Below are positions 16,489 to 24,595 of a stretch of 43,979 nt of DNA, piece by piece. Position numbers and translations under genes: made by a program. The DNA is from CAZADA01 sp964568975. GTDB taxonomy: Bacteria; Pseudomonadota; Alphaproteobacteria; Caulobacterales; Maricaulaceae. Numbering within the stretch: position 1 is the first letter of the stretch; each line of letters starts with the position of its first letter. Below the pieces are notes generated by a model. That model did not search any database. It saw only the letters and a program-made list of their open reading frames with translations, and was not told the DNA's origin. The stretch is taken from assembly GCA_964568975.1 (NCBI GenBank), contig CAZMSO010000027.1:1-43979 (forward strand), written 5' to 3'.

Positions 16489-17511
16489 TCAGCTCAGCGG
16501 CTCATAAGGCGTCACCCGCTGGTCGATCTTGCCGAACACGGAGCGGCCTTTGGTGTCGAGCATTTCGATTTCGATGCGGTCGCCATAGCTCAAAAAGGGC
16601 GTCGCGGGCTTGCCATTGAGGATGGTTTCAGCCGTACGCTGCTCTGCGATGCAGGAATAGCCCGCCCCGCCTTCGCTGACGGGTCGGCCGGGACCGCCGT
16701 CGGGACCGCGATTGGACACCGCGCCCGAGCCAATAATCGCGCCGGCGCTCAAATGGCGGGTCTTCGCCGCGTGGGCGATGAGGGTGGGAAAGTCGAAGGT
16801 CATGTCCGCGCCCGCATTGGGCTGGCCGAACACCAAGCCGTTGACGCGGCTGATCACAGGCAAATGGGCTTTGCCGCCGTCCCAAGACACGCCCAATTCG
16901 TCCGGCGTCGCGACACACGGCGTAAACGCGCTGGCGGGCTTGGATTGGAAAAACCCAAAACCCTTGGCCACTTCGTCGGGGATCAAGCCGCGCAGGGACA
17001 CATCATTCACTAAGGCCAGCAACTTAATGCGGTCGCGCGCAAGCCCCGCGCTGATTCCCATGGGCGTGTCGTCGAGGATGACGGCGATCTCGGCCTCGAA
17101 ATCGACGCCCCACCCTTCAGACTTCGGCACTTCAATCGGATCAGTGGGGCCGAGAAGATGATCCGAGCCGCCTTGATGCATCAGCGGGTCGGTCCAAAAG
17201 CTGTCGGGCAAAGCGGCCCCGCGCGCGCGCCGCACGAGCTCGACATGGTTCACATAGGCTGAGCCGTCGGCCCAGTGATAGGCCCGCGGCAAGGGTGCCG
17301 CACACGCGTCCGGTTCAAAGGCGAACCCCTCGACAGCGCCTTCATTCAACTCGATCGATAAGCGGCGCAATTCCGGCTCCAGCCCGTCCCACTCATCAAG
17401 GGCGGCTTGCAGCGTCGGCGCGATTGCGCGCGCTTCCACAGCGCGCGTGAGGTCCCGCGACACCACGATGAGCAAACCGTCGCGGCCGGATTTCAAACTG
17501 GCGAGCTTCAT
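16489..17511 (-). CDS. Fumarylacetoacetate hydrolase (FAH) family protein
   Basis: A 340-aa protein with an N-terminal FAH-associated domain (MKLASLKSGRDGLLIVVSRD) and a C-terminal FAH domain: GWGVDFEAEIAVILDD carries the acidic metal ligands and NDVSLRGLIPDE and GSGAVSNRG follow. Members cleave C-C bonds in beta-diketo acids; fumarylacetoacetase in tyrosine or homogentisate breakdown is the nearest named activity, but the substrate is uncertain. The ATG at 17511 starts the conserved N-terminus; longer in-frame starts add only Pro/Arg-rich residues. It ends 7 bp before the AOTCase gene, so it heads the arginine operon. Confidence 0.85.
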   Translation of the reverse strand: MKLASLKSGRDGLLIVVSRDLTRAVEARAIAPTLQAALDEWDGLEPELRRLSIELNEGAVEGFAFEPDACAAPLPRAYHWADGSAYVNHVELVRRARGAALPDSFWTDPLMHQGGSDHLLGPTDPIEVPKSEGWGVDFEAEIAVILDDTPMGISAGLARDRIKLLALVNDVSLRGLIPDEVAKGFGFFQSKPASAFTPCVATPDELGVSWDGGKAHLPVISRVNGLVFGQPNAGADMTFDFPTLIAHAAKTRHLSAGAIIGSGAVSNRGPDGGPGRPVSEGGAGYSCIAEQRTAETILNGKPATPFLSYGDRIEIEMLDTKGRSVFGKIDQRVTPYEPLS

Positions 17512-17713
17512 CGTCTCCACGGGATTTGCGCGTCGAGGCGTGACGCAGCCTGGCGCGGGCCGAAGCGGCGGCGAGCGGGGCGGCGGGCGGCGAGGCGCGC
17601 GCGCCGGCCCATTCACGCCCGCGAGCTAGAGCACACTCGCGGCCCGACGCCAAGCGCCGCCGCCCGTCAACGCACTCATCGCCGCCTCGGTGACGACGTC
17701 CGTCGCAACCCCC

Positions 17714-17977
17714 TCAGCGCGTCGCGAAGATGCGCCGCGGTTTCGGCTTGAAGCCGATCACAACCACGATCAAGCAGAGCGCCAGCCACGCCCCGCCGGC
17801 GAGATACCCGCCCACGCCGTCGCCGCCATAGGCCTGAACAATCACCGGCGCGCCGGCGATCGCACCGGACAAGCCGCCCACGCGCGCGGCGTCGCGCCAC
17901 CCGAACGTCATGCCGCGGCGGCGGCCTTGTCGCCATTGTTCGCTGCCAACGCGTTCATAAATGCCGCTTTCATACAT
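17714..17977 (-). CDS. Small hypothetical membrane protein, 87 aa
   Basis: No family recognised. After a polar, Arg-rich head (MYESGIYERVGSEQWRQGRR) there are two probable membrane segments (about 38-55, GLSGAIAGAPVIVQAYGG; about 58-78, YLAGGAWLALCLIVVVIGF) and a basic tail. GGAGG lies 6 nt before the ATG, which supports this start over the upstream ATG at 18028. It is divergent from the FAH gene at 18190. The roughly 200 bp between it and the FAH-family gene at 16489-17511 hold nothing I can name. Confidence 0.65.
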   Translation of the reverse strand: MYESGIYERVGSEQWRQGRRRGMTFGWRDAARVGGLSGAIAGAPVIVQAYGGDGVGGYLAGGAWLALCLIVVVIGFKPKPRRIFATR

Positions 17978-18085
17978 ACTCGCCTCCCCAGTGTCGGAGC
18001 GTCGATTCCACTGAGGGCGACAGAGCAAATTCAGGGCCGCGCGGCGGGAATCCGTGGCGTCAGCCCAGCGGCGGTGGTTAACACC

Positions 18086-18110
18086 CCCCAGTGCATGCCA
18101 TGTGCTGGGG
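18086..18110. promoter_or_regulatory. 11-bp stem hairpin upstream of the second FAH gene
   Basis: CCCCAGTGCAT, loop GCC, ATGTGCTGGGG pair over 11 positions with two G-T wobbles. It lies in the 212-bp divergent intergenic region, 80 bp before the FAH start. It could be a transcribed leader hairpin or an operator; there is no long U run. Confidence 0.4.
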
Positions 18111-18189
18111 TCAAGATCTGTTCAGATGTTTCACTCCAGGACCCAGCCGACGCCCCGGCCCGCCGCCCGCCCACACCAGGGAGCCTGCT

Positions 18190-18912
18190 ATGACCGATCC
18201 CGCCGCCCCATGGGCGTTTGCGCCGCCTGCGCCCGCCGCCATCGCCATCGCCGGGCGAGAGGTTGTGTTTCCCGTCGGGCGGGTGTTCTGCATCGGCCGC
18301 AATTATGACGCCCACGCCAAGGAAATGGATGCGCCCGCGCGGCCGGTGATTTTCATGAAACCGCCCACGGCTGTGCGCGGTCTGCCCGCCGCGCGCGCGG
18401 ACGCGCACGCGCTGACAGACATCCCGCGGCCGCCGGATCCCGGCCGCCTCGACCATGAAGTGGAGCTGGTGATCGCCATCGGCCCGCATAATCAGCCCGT
18501 TGTCGACGACGCCTGCGCGCGCGCAGCGATCTTCGGCTACGCCACGGGGGTCGATCTCACGCGTCGCGACGCGCAAACCGCGGCGAAAAACGCCGGCGAA
18601 CCCTGGGAGGCGGCGAAAGCCTTCGACGCCTCTGCGCCCGTCGGACCCCTCGCGCTCGCCGCAGATGTGGGTCACCCGCGGTCGGGGGGCGTGTGGTGCG
18701 ATGTCAACGGCGTGCGTCGCCAGGACGGGGATCTCGCCGACATGCTGTTAGCGCCGGAGGCTCTGCTTGCAGCGCTTGCGGCGACGTGGCCCTTGCAGGC
18801 CGGCGATCTCGTGTTCACCGGCACGCCCGCGGGCGTGGGGCCCCTCGCGGCCGGCGACGTCGTGGGCGCGGGCGTTGCCGGGCTTGAGGCGATCGCGTTT
18901 CGCATGGTGTGA
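18190..18912 (+). CDS. FAH-family hydrolase/isomerase, fumarylpyruvate hydrolase-like
   Basis: A 240-aa single FAH domain. GRVFCIGRNYDAHAKEM, PVIFMKPPTA and HEVELVIAIG carry the usual catalytic His, phosphate-like-site Lys and the metal-binding acidic residues; FTGTPAGVGPL near the C-terminus is a family hallmark. The size and motifs fit fumarylpyruvate hydrolase or acylpyruvase rather than fumarylacetoacetase. AGGGAG lies a few bases before the ATG at 18190. It is unrelated in length and domain layout to the FAH gene at 16489. No ring-cleavage dioxygenase is nearby to fix the substrate. Confidence 0.88.
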   Translation: MTDPAAPWAFAPPAPAAIAIAGREVVFPVGRVFCIGRNYDAHAKEMDAPARPVIFMKPPTAVRGLPAARADAHALTDIPRPPDPGRLDHEVELVIAIGPHNQPVVDDACARAAIFGYATGVDLTRRDAQTAAKNAGEPWEAAKAFDASAPVGPLALAADVGHPRSGGVWCDVNGVRRQDGDLADMLLAPEALLAALAATWPLQAGDLVFTGTPAGVGPLAAGDVVGAGVAGLEAIAFRMV

Positions 18913-19403
18913 GCCGCCGCCTGCGGGCTTTTCCGCGGCCCGCCGCGTAAGCAAGCCAATCGCCGCTGAGGACCCGCGGCGCGCGCGCCGCCCGCCCAAA
19001 CATAGACCCACGCCCAGACCGCCGGGCTGTGGAGGCGCATCCACACGCGATGGTAAGCGCCGGTTTCAGGCGCGTCGCGCGCAAGCCCCTCAAAAGCGTC
19101 GAGCCGCGGGCCGACGGCTGGATCGTCGATCTGCAGGAGATCGCCCACGATCACGCCCGCGCCGGGGAGCACGCCGGGATACGCGCCCAAATCCACAAGA
19201 ACCCCTGGAATCGCACACGGACCTAAGCGACGCAGACGGCCGGCGAGACCGAGCGCCGCCCAATGTCCAGCCGCCGGGCGCAACAATCCGTACGCAGCGA
19301 TGCGATCGCCCGTGCGCCACACGCCGTCGCCGCGCGCGCCGTCATGCGCTGCGGACGCGTCCGCCGGCTCCCACGCCCAGATTTGACCACGCTGTCGGAT
19401 CAT
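18672..19403 (-). CDS. Gamma-glutamylcyclotransferase-like (AIG2/GGCT) protein, 3' end probably frameshifted
   Basis: The GGCT fold is visible: RIAAYGLLRPAAGH (YGxLR substrate loop), GVLVDLGAYPGVLPG, VVGDLLQIDD-type strand, LDAFEGLARD (catalytic Glu region) and the strand AWVYVWAGG. The domain normally ends with a motif like SGDW; here SGDWLAYAAGRGKA appears in the adjacent frame (about 18937-18982), just after a GC-alternating run. So an indel near 18985-18996 is likely. The open frame as written runs on antisense through 240 bp of the FAH gene before stopping at 18672, which is probably not real protein. The start is uncertain (ATG 19403 or 19469). Possibly a pseudogene or a base-call error. 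Confidence 0.6.
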   Translation of the reverse strand: MIRQRGQIWAWEPADASAAHDGARGDGVWRTGDRIAAYGLLRPAAGHWAALGLAGRLRRLGPCAIPGVLVDLGAYPGVLPGAGVIVGDLLQIDDPAVGPRLDAFEGLARDAPETGAYHRVWMRLHSPAVWAWVYVWAGGARAAGPQRRLACLRGGPRKSPQAAAHTMRNAIASSPATPAPTTSPAARGPTPAGVPVNTRSPACKGHVAASAASRASGANSMSARSPSWRRTPLTSHHTPPDRG

Positions 19404-19499
19404 ATTGATATCATTACAGGCGCGTCGTCGCCGCCCCCGTCGCTGAGCCGGCCGCGCGGCGTGCGACATCAGAATGATGACGGCGGCGCTTGACGAAGG

Positions 19500-19541
19500 G
19501 TGTACCCTGTGCCCCGCTGCTGGTACACGCTAGGGCAGGGT
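19500..19541. promoter_or_regulatory. Inverted repeats upstream of the coiled-coil polarity gene
   Basis: GTGTACC (19500-19506) and GGTACAC (19522-19528) form a perfect 7-bp inverted repeat with a 15-nt centre. A second pair, ACCCTG (19504-19509) and CAGGGT (19536-19541), overlaps it, so the two stems exclude each other in RNA. Either an operator or a leader structure is possible; it lies 80-120 bp before the gene start. Confidence 0.4.
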
Positions 19542-19621
19542 CGCATGAGGCGCATCGACACCGACCGTTCGCGCCGCGCCGGAACGCACGCAGCGCGCAG
19601 AGATGAGACGCCCGACACACT

Positions 19622-21871
19622 ATGACATCCGCGAAACCTCCTGATCCCGGCATCGATTTCGACGCCATGACCCCCGCGCGTCCCGTCGCGCCGGACGCTC
19701 CCTCTCGGGCTGCGCCGCGACGTGACGACAGCGCCGCGACGCGCAAGGCGTCCGTGCGCGCGCGCCCCGCGCCCAGCAGCGGCGCGGCGCGTCGGGACAC
19801 GCCGCCGGCGGCGCACTGGCTGTTGATGGCGTCGTTTATCGTGGCGCTCGCCTGGTCGGGCGGCGCGGCGGCTTATGTGCTTGGGTTTTACGGCGTCAGC
19901 ACTGTGACAGGCGGCGGGCCGGAGCGGGTGTTGGGCTTTGCGTTTATTGTGTTGGGACCGGCGTTGATCCTCGTGACGCTCGGCGTGGTGACGAGCGAGT
20001 TCTTGCGCCTGGCGTCCGTGGCGCAATCCATAGACGCCGCGACGCGGCGCTTGGCGGCGCCGGTGGACCACGCCCAGGGCGATGCGCGTCGGCTGGCTGA
20101 CATCATCGCCCAGGAGGTGGAGCGGGTGAGCCGCTCAGCCGAGGGCGCGCTGAGCCAATTGGGCGCGATGGAGGAGGTGTTGCGCCACCACGCGGAGTCC
20201 GTGAACGCGGCCTCCGGCGGGGCGCGCGATGAGGTGGACAAGCTGATTGAGGATTTGCGCGCCCAGCGTGAAACCCTTGGCGGCATGACCAAAAGCTTGG
20301 GCGATGAAGCCCAGCGCATTTCCCAATCCATCGATCGCCAAGCGGAGATGGTGTCAGCGGCGGCGGATCTGGCGGCCGCTCACGCCGAAGAGGGGCGCGA
20401 AATGCTGGAACGCGGTGCGGAGCGCCTGCAGTCCAGCGCCAGCGAGGCTCAGCAATCAGGCGAGAAGGCGGCCTTCGCCATCTCTGAGCAAATGCGCGAT
20501 ATGGAGGCGCTCGTCTCGGCCTTGGACGAGCGGGCCGCGCGTTTGGAGAATTTGGCGAAATCCCAGCAAGACAATTTGCGGATCGCCCAAAGCACCGCCC
20601 ATGAGCTGAACCTCGCCGCGGAGGCGGGAGTGACGGCGATGCAAGCCGCCGTCGATTCCGCGGTGGATCAAGCGCGGCGGCTCAGCGACATGACTGAGCA
20701 GGAAATGCGCGCCATTTCCAGCAAGAGCGCGGAAGACATCGAGCGTGTGCGCGCGGCCGCCGACGCCGCGCGCTTGTCGGCGGAAAACTCTGGGCGCGCG
20801 CTGGAAGCGAGCTCAGTCCGGCTGATGGAGCGGATCGAGCAGCTGAACGACGCCACGGTCCACATGGCCGACAATATCGAGGAAACAGTTCAAGCGCGGC
20901 TGCAATCGCTCACCGCCGTAGAGCGCCGGCTGGAGTCTGAGTATGGCGATCGCGGCTTTGGGCGCTCAGAGCGGTATGACGCGGATGCGCGCGCGCCCGC
21001 GCGACGCGAGCCGCGCGGGCGGCGCTATAGCGACGACTATGACGCCCGCGAACGGAGCCGCCCCGCCCCGCGCGACCCTGATCCTTTTGTCTCCCGCGAC
21101 CTTGGACCCCGAGACCTTGGAGCCCGAGACCTTGGGGCCCGAGACCTTGGGGCCCGGGATGTCGAGGATGATCCCATCACGCGCCCCGGCATGGATCCCC
21201 ACCACGATCGGCGCGCCGGACGCGATGAGTTCGAACCGCGCGGCGGCCGCAGCGACTATGACAACGCGCCTGACCTCAATGGGCGCGGCGGCTATGACGA
21301 CGGGTACAACGACGACAGCGACGGCTATGGCGGTTTTCCGCATCCGGACGCCGACCCGCGGGGCCCGGCGCGGCGCAGCGACAATTTGCCCACCGCTTCG
21401 ACTCTGCGGCCGATGCCTGACGCCGAGGGCGATGAGGCCGGCTGGCGGTGGCGCGACCTGTTGCGCAGCATTGATGACGGCGCGCCCCCCACGCCCGCGC
21501 GCACTGGCGGCGGCGGCGGCGCTGGCGCAGCCGATGCGGTCGTGTCAGCGTTGCGGCGCGCAGGCGTCGATCCCGCCCGCGCGCTTGACCCGGATATGAC
21601 GGCGCGCATCGCGCGCGCACGCCGGCGGGCGGGCGCGGGCGAAGCGCGCGCGCTTGTGCTTGACGGCGCCATGTCGGACGTGCGGCGGACAGCGTCGGCC
21701 TTATCAGCGGACCCGACGCTGCGCGGCCGCGCGGAAGGCTTTTTGGATGAGCACGCCCGCTTAGTGCGCCGCGCGGTGGACCAAAACGACGTGGCGGGCT
21801 TGAGCGCGTTGCTCGATACGGATCCGGGCCGCGCTTACCTCTTGATTGACGCAGCCCTTGCAGACGTGTGA
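19622..21871 (+). CDS. Large coiled-coil membrane protein, candidate TipN-like polarity factor
   Basis: The 749-aa protein has a disordered basic N-terminus (1-62), two membrane helices (about 66-90 and 104-125), a long Ala/Glu/Gln-rich coiled coil (about 130-440), a disordered Arg/Asp-rich linker with RDLGA pentapeptide repeats (about 440-600), and a folded helical C-terminal domain (WRWRDLLRSIDD to GRAYLLIDAALADV). This layout resembles TipN, the new-pole marker of Caulobacter; the similar C-terminal end is recalled, not aligned. A 26-codon upstream reading frame (ATG 19545, AGGG before it) ends overlapping the start codon and may couple translation. Other cytoskeletal or chemoreceptor-like roles remain possible. 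Confidence 0.8.
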   Translation: MTSAKPPDPGIDFDAMTPARPVAPDAPSRAAPRRDDSAATRKASVRARPAPSSGAARRDTPPAAHWLLMASFIVALAWSGGAAAYVLGFYGVSTVTGGGPERVLGFAFIVLGPALILVTLGVVTSEFLRLASVAQSIDAATRRLAAPVDHAQGDARRLADIIAQEVERVSRSAEGALSQLGAMEEVLRHHAESVNAASGGARDEVDKLIEDLRAQRETLGGMTKSLGDEAQRISQSIDRQAEMVSAAADLAAAHAEEGREMLERGAERLQSSASEAQQSGEKAAFAISEQMRDMEALVSALDERAARLENLAKSQQDNLRIAQSTAHELNLAAEAGVTAMQAAVDSAVDQARRLSDMTEQEMRAISSKSAEDIERVRAAADAARLSAENSGRALEASSVRLMERIEQLNDATVHMADNIEETVQARLQSLTAVERRLESEYGDRGFGRSERYDADARAPARREPRGRRYSDDYDARERSRPAPRDPDPFVSRDLGPRDLGARDLGARDLGARDVEDDPITRPGMDPHHDRRAGRDEFEPRGGRSDYDNAPDLNGRGGYDDGYNDDSDGYGGFPHPDADPRGPARRSDNLPTASTLRPMPDAEGDEAGWRWRDLLRSIDDGAPPTPARTGGGGGAGAADAVVSALRRAGVDPARALDPDMTARIARARRRAGAGEARALVLDGAMSDVRRTASALSADPTLRGRAEGFLDEHARLVRRAVDQNDVAGLSALLDTDPGRAYLLIDAALADV
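21095..21154 (+). repeat. 15-nt in-frame tandem repeat (RDLGA) in coiled-coil gene
   Basis: Four 15-nt units (21095, 21110, 21125, 21140) encode RDLGP, RDLGA, RDLGA, RDLGA in the disordered linker. The last two units are identical at the DNA level, so the expansion is recent. Confidence 0.85.
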
Positions 21872-21944
21872 CGCGGCGTTAGCCGGCCAGCGTCGCGTCC
21901 CACGCGGTTGGTCCACCCGTGGATGGGGCCGCCGGCGGGCGCAA

Positions 21945-22801
21945 TCAGGCGTCCGGGGCCGCGGCCGCGGCGATGGCGTCGCGCGCCCAGGCGGCGATGT
22001 CGGCCGCCACCGCGTCGGCCGCCGCCGACAGCGCCTTCGCGATCGTGGCGGCGCCGTTCGCCCGCTCCACCGGCGCTGTGTGGTGAAACGTGCGTGCGCT
22101 CACTAAGCGCCGGTTTCGGGTGTCCACGAGACGCACCGCCGCCACCACCCGCACACGCCGCACCGCGCCGCCCTCCGACACCGCTTCAAAAGCACGGATG
22201 GCCGTCGTCACATCATGGTCGGCGGCGACGCCGTCTCCAGAGATCGCGGCTTTTAGGTCCGGCGCAGCGACGTCGATGGCGTCCGCCAGCACTTGTTGAA
22301 ACAGCACCGGCAAGGGCCCGTCCCACCGCGCACCCGCGACGACGGCCACATCGCCGTCTTCCCGGGCCAAGGCGATGCGATCAGATGACAAAGACGCCGG
22401 CGCAGTGGGCCGGCCCACCTTGACCACGCCCAACCGNNNNNNNNNNNNNNNNNNNNNNNNNNNNNNNNNNNNNNNNNNNNNNNNNNNNNNNNNNNNNNNN
22501 NNNNNNNNNNNNNNNNNNNNNNNNNNNNNNNNNNNNCAGATGACAAAGACGCCGGCGCAGTGGGCCGGCCCACCTTGACCACGCCCAACCGCGCGTCGGC
22601 CGCGACGTCGGCTCGCCCGCCGTCTGCGCGATTGGCCGCAGCGTTAAGGGGTGCAGCGTCAGCGGGCGCTGCGTCAGGAGCCACGCTTAAGCGATAGACT
22701 AGGGGCGGCGGCCCCGCCTCCGGCAAGACTGACACACACGCCGCAAGGGCCGCGCCAGCCGCAACAGCCGCCACAACCCCGACGCGCCGCCGCCGGCTCA
22801 C
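21945..22801 (-). CDS. ABC-transport auxiliary lipoprotein (PqiC/MlaA-system type), split by false gap
   Basis: Lipoprotein component of the Mla-like lipid transporter. The N-terminus has a signal sequence with lipobox LAAC (Cys22) followed by PPPLVYRLS, the usual start of the ABC auxiliary lipoprotein domain; the remainder (DGPLPVLFQQVLADAID, AVRLVDTRNRRLVSARTF) fits the family. The 100-N gap is flanked by the same 55 bases on both sides (22382-22436 and 22537-22591). Removing the gap and one copy (155 nt) leaves 702 nt, exactly 234 codons, as one open frame of 233 aa. The start overlaps the mlaD stop as ATGA. Confidence 0.85.
22437..22536. other. Assembly gap (100 N), probably artificial
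   Basis: Exactly 100 N, with 55 identical bases on both sides (22382-22436 equals 22537-22591). The lipoprotein frame is restored when the gap and one copy are removed, so the two contigs probably overlap by 55 bases with no missing sequence. Confidence 0.92.
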
Positions 22802-23754
22802 GGCGTCACCTCCACTTCATAGCGGGCGTCGCCGACCAGGAATTGCGCAGGATCACGCTCAATGTCGAGGGCGATGCGCTCCAACACTTCGGTTAAGCGA
22901 CGCACATCATCGGCCGCGAGGCTGAGATTGTCCAAGCCCTCCGAGGAGAAGCGCGCAAGCGGCCCCTCCAGCAGCGTCATCAGCGCCTGGGCGTCTTCCG
23001 CCGCCGCGGCCACGCCCGCGGCCGCATCATCGGCGCGGGCCACCAGCGGCGACACCTCCCCGCTGATGATGCGTTCCGTCGCGCGAACCATGCCCGTCAG
23101 CTCCACGGCCGCCTCGTCAATGCGCGTTGCGGCGCTTTCCAGCTGCTGAACCGCCGCGCGGGCGTCAGCGAACAGATCCGCGTGAGCGCTCGCTTGCGCG
23201 CTTACGGTTTCGAGATTCGTCAGGATGCGGCGCACCCGCGCCAAATTCTCGCGGTCCAACAGAGCGTTCACCCGCGCGAGCGCCTTATTCGCGGACGCCA
23301 CGACATCGCCGCCGCCTTCAAACAACACATCCAGCGCCGCGGCTTGGCTGGGGATTTGGGCCACGTCCTCGCCTGGCTTCGGCAGCAAGGGCGGCGCGTC
23401 GGGATCGCCGGAATTGATCTGGACATACGCCAGGCCCGTAATCCCCTGGGGCTCCAGCTGGGCGACGGATTCCACGCTCACCGGCGTGGCGGCGTCCACG
23501 CGAATGCGCGCCACGACTTGACCGACATTCATGTCGCCAAGGCCCAATGTCGTCACTTCGCCCACCCGGATGCCGTTGAAGCGCACCTCGCTGGAGGGGC
23601 TTAAACCCCGCACCGCGCCATTGAACACGACGTCATACTCCGTGAACTCCTGAGCGAAACGGACTTGCGCCAGCCACACCACGAACACCGCCGCGGCCGC
23701 GACCACGCCCATGGCGAACGCGCCGATCAGCACAAAATGGGCACGCGTCTCCAC
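22798..23754 (-). CDS. mlaD: MlaD/MCE-family lipid-binding protein
   Basis: Periplasmic substrate-binding subunit of an Mla-type ABC transporter. Residues 8-28 form an N-terminal membrane anchor (FVLIGAFAMGVVAAAAVFVVW), followed by one MCE domain (YDVVFNGAVRGLSPSSEVRFNGIRVGEV to QGITGLAYVQI, about 38-115) and a long helical C-terminal region (about 140-290) that could form a coiled tunnel. At 318 aa it is longer than E. coli MlaD (about 180 aa), as is usual in alphaproteobacteria. The start is GTG at 23754 with GGAGG 7 nt upstream. The 31 bp before it contain a small ATCAC tandem repeat. Confidence 0.9.
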   Translation of the reverse strand: METRAHFVLIGAFAMGVVAAAAVFVVWLAQVRFAQEFTEYDVVFNGAVRGLSPSSEVRFNGIRVGEVTTLGLGDMNVGQVVARIRVDAATPVSVESVAQLEPQGITGLAYVQINSGDPDAPPLLPKPGEDVAQIPSQAAALDVLFEGGGDVVASANKALARVNALLDRENLARVRRILTNLETVSAQASAHADLFADARAAVQQLESAATRIDEAAVELTGMVRATERIISGEVSPLVARADDAAAGVAAAAEDAQALMTLLEGPLARFSSEGLDNLSLAADDVRRLTEVLERIALDIERDPAQFLVGDARYEVEVTP

Positions 23755-23785
23755 CCTACGCCTCCATCACATCACATCACACCGC

Positions 23786-24595
23786 TCACGACCCCGCCGC
23801 CTCGGCGGCGCGATCGCCTTGGGCAGTCGACGTGACCGCCGCGCGGCCCCGCGGCCCGTTGAAATACGCCCGAATCCACGGGTGATCGGAGCGCAACAAC
23901 GCCGCCGGCGTGTCCACCGCGATCACACGCCGGTCAGCCAACACGGCGATGCGGTCGCAGATTGCATGCAGGCTGTCCAGATCATGGGTCACCATAACGA
24001 CCGTTAAACCCAACGCCGCGCGCAGCTTAAGGATCAACTGATCAAAGTCCGCCGCCCCTAGCGGATCCAGGCCCGCCGTGGGCTCGTCTAAGAACAAAAT
24101 GTCGGGATCGAGCGCCAGCGCGCGCGCCAACCCCGCGCGCTTGCGCATGCCGCCGGAAAGCTCTGCGGGAAGCTTGTGGGCGGCGTCCATGGGCAGACCC
24201 GCCAGAGCGATCTTCATTTCTGCAATGTCCTCCATCAGGGGGACGGGCGTGTTGGCATGCTCGCGCAAGGGCGTTTGCACATTCTCCTTGACTGTGAGCG
24301 AGGAAAACAGCGCGCCATTTTGAAACAGGACGCCGAACCGGCGCTCCAGCGCGGTGCGCGGGCCGTTCTCCAGCTGATGGAGCGGCTCGCCAAAGATCCG
24401 CACCTCGCCGGCGTCGGGCCGGCGCAAGCCGATCAGCGTGTTCAACAGCACGGACTTGCCAGTGCCCGAGCCGCCGACCAGCCCCATAATCTCCCCACGG
24501 CGCGTGGAGAAATCGAGGTCTTGATGGATGACGCGCTCGCCAAACTGGGTGAACAGGCCGCGCGCCTCCACGACGGGCTCTCCCGCGGCGGTCAT
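23786..24595 (-). CDS. mlaF: Mla-type ABC transporter ATP-binding protein
   Basis: ATPase that powers phospholipid movement across the inner membrane with MlaE and MlaD. Of 269 aa: Walker A GGSGTGKS (41-48), Q-loop FQNGALFSS, signature LSGGMRKR, Walker B ILFLDEPTAGLD, H-loop VTHD. The LFQNGALF and LSGGMRKRAGLARAL forms are typical of MlaF/Ttg2A. The ATG at 24595 overlaps the mlaE stop as ATGA; the longer open frame up to 24928 is antisense-like noise inside mlaE. A short Ala/Arg-rich tail follows the ABC domain. Confidence 0.94.
   Translation of the reverse strand: MTAAGEPVVEARGLFTQFGERVIHQDLDFSTRRGEIMGLVGGSGTGKSVLLNTLIGLRRPDAGEVRIFGEPLHQLENGPRTALERRFGVLFQNGALFSSLTVKENVQTPLREHANTPVPLMEDIAEMKIALAGLPMDAAHKLPAELSGGMRKRAGLARALALDPDILFLDEPTAGLDPLGAADFDQLILKLRAALGLTVVMVTHDLDSLHAICDRIAVLADRRVIAVDTPAALLRSDHPWIRAYFNGPRGRAAVTSTAQGDRAAEAAGS

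Noticed and set aside
19490..19536. Sigma-70 promoter from TTGACG at 19490 and GCTAGGGC at 19529
   Set aside because: Spacing is far too long for a promoter; the -35-like hexamer alone is not sufficient.
22253..22801. Two separate broken genes at the 22.4-kb gap
   Set aside because: Duplicated 55-nt flanks and restoration of one frame after merging show a single lipoprotein gene.
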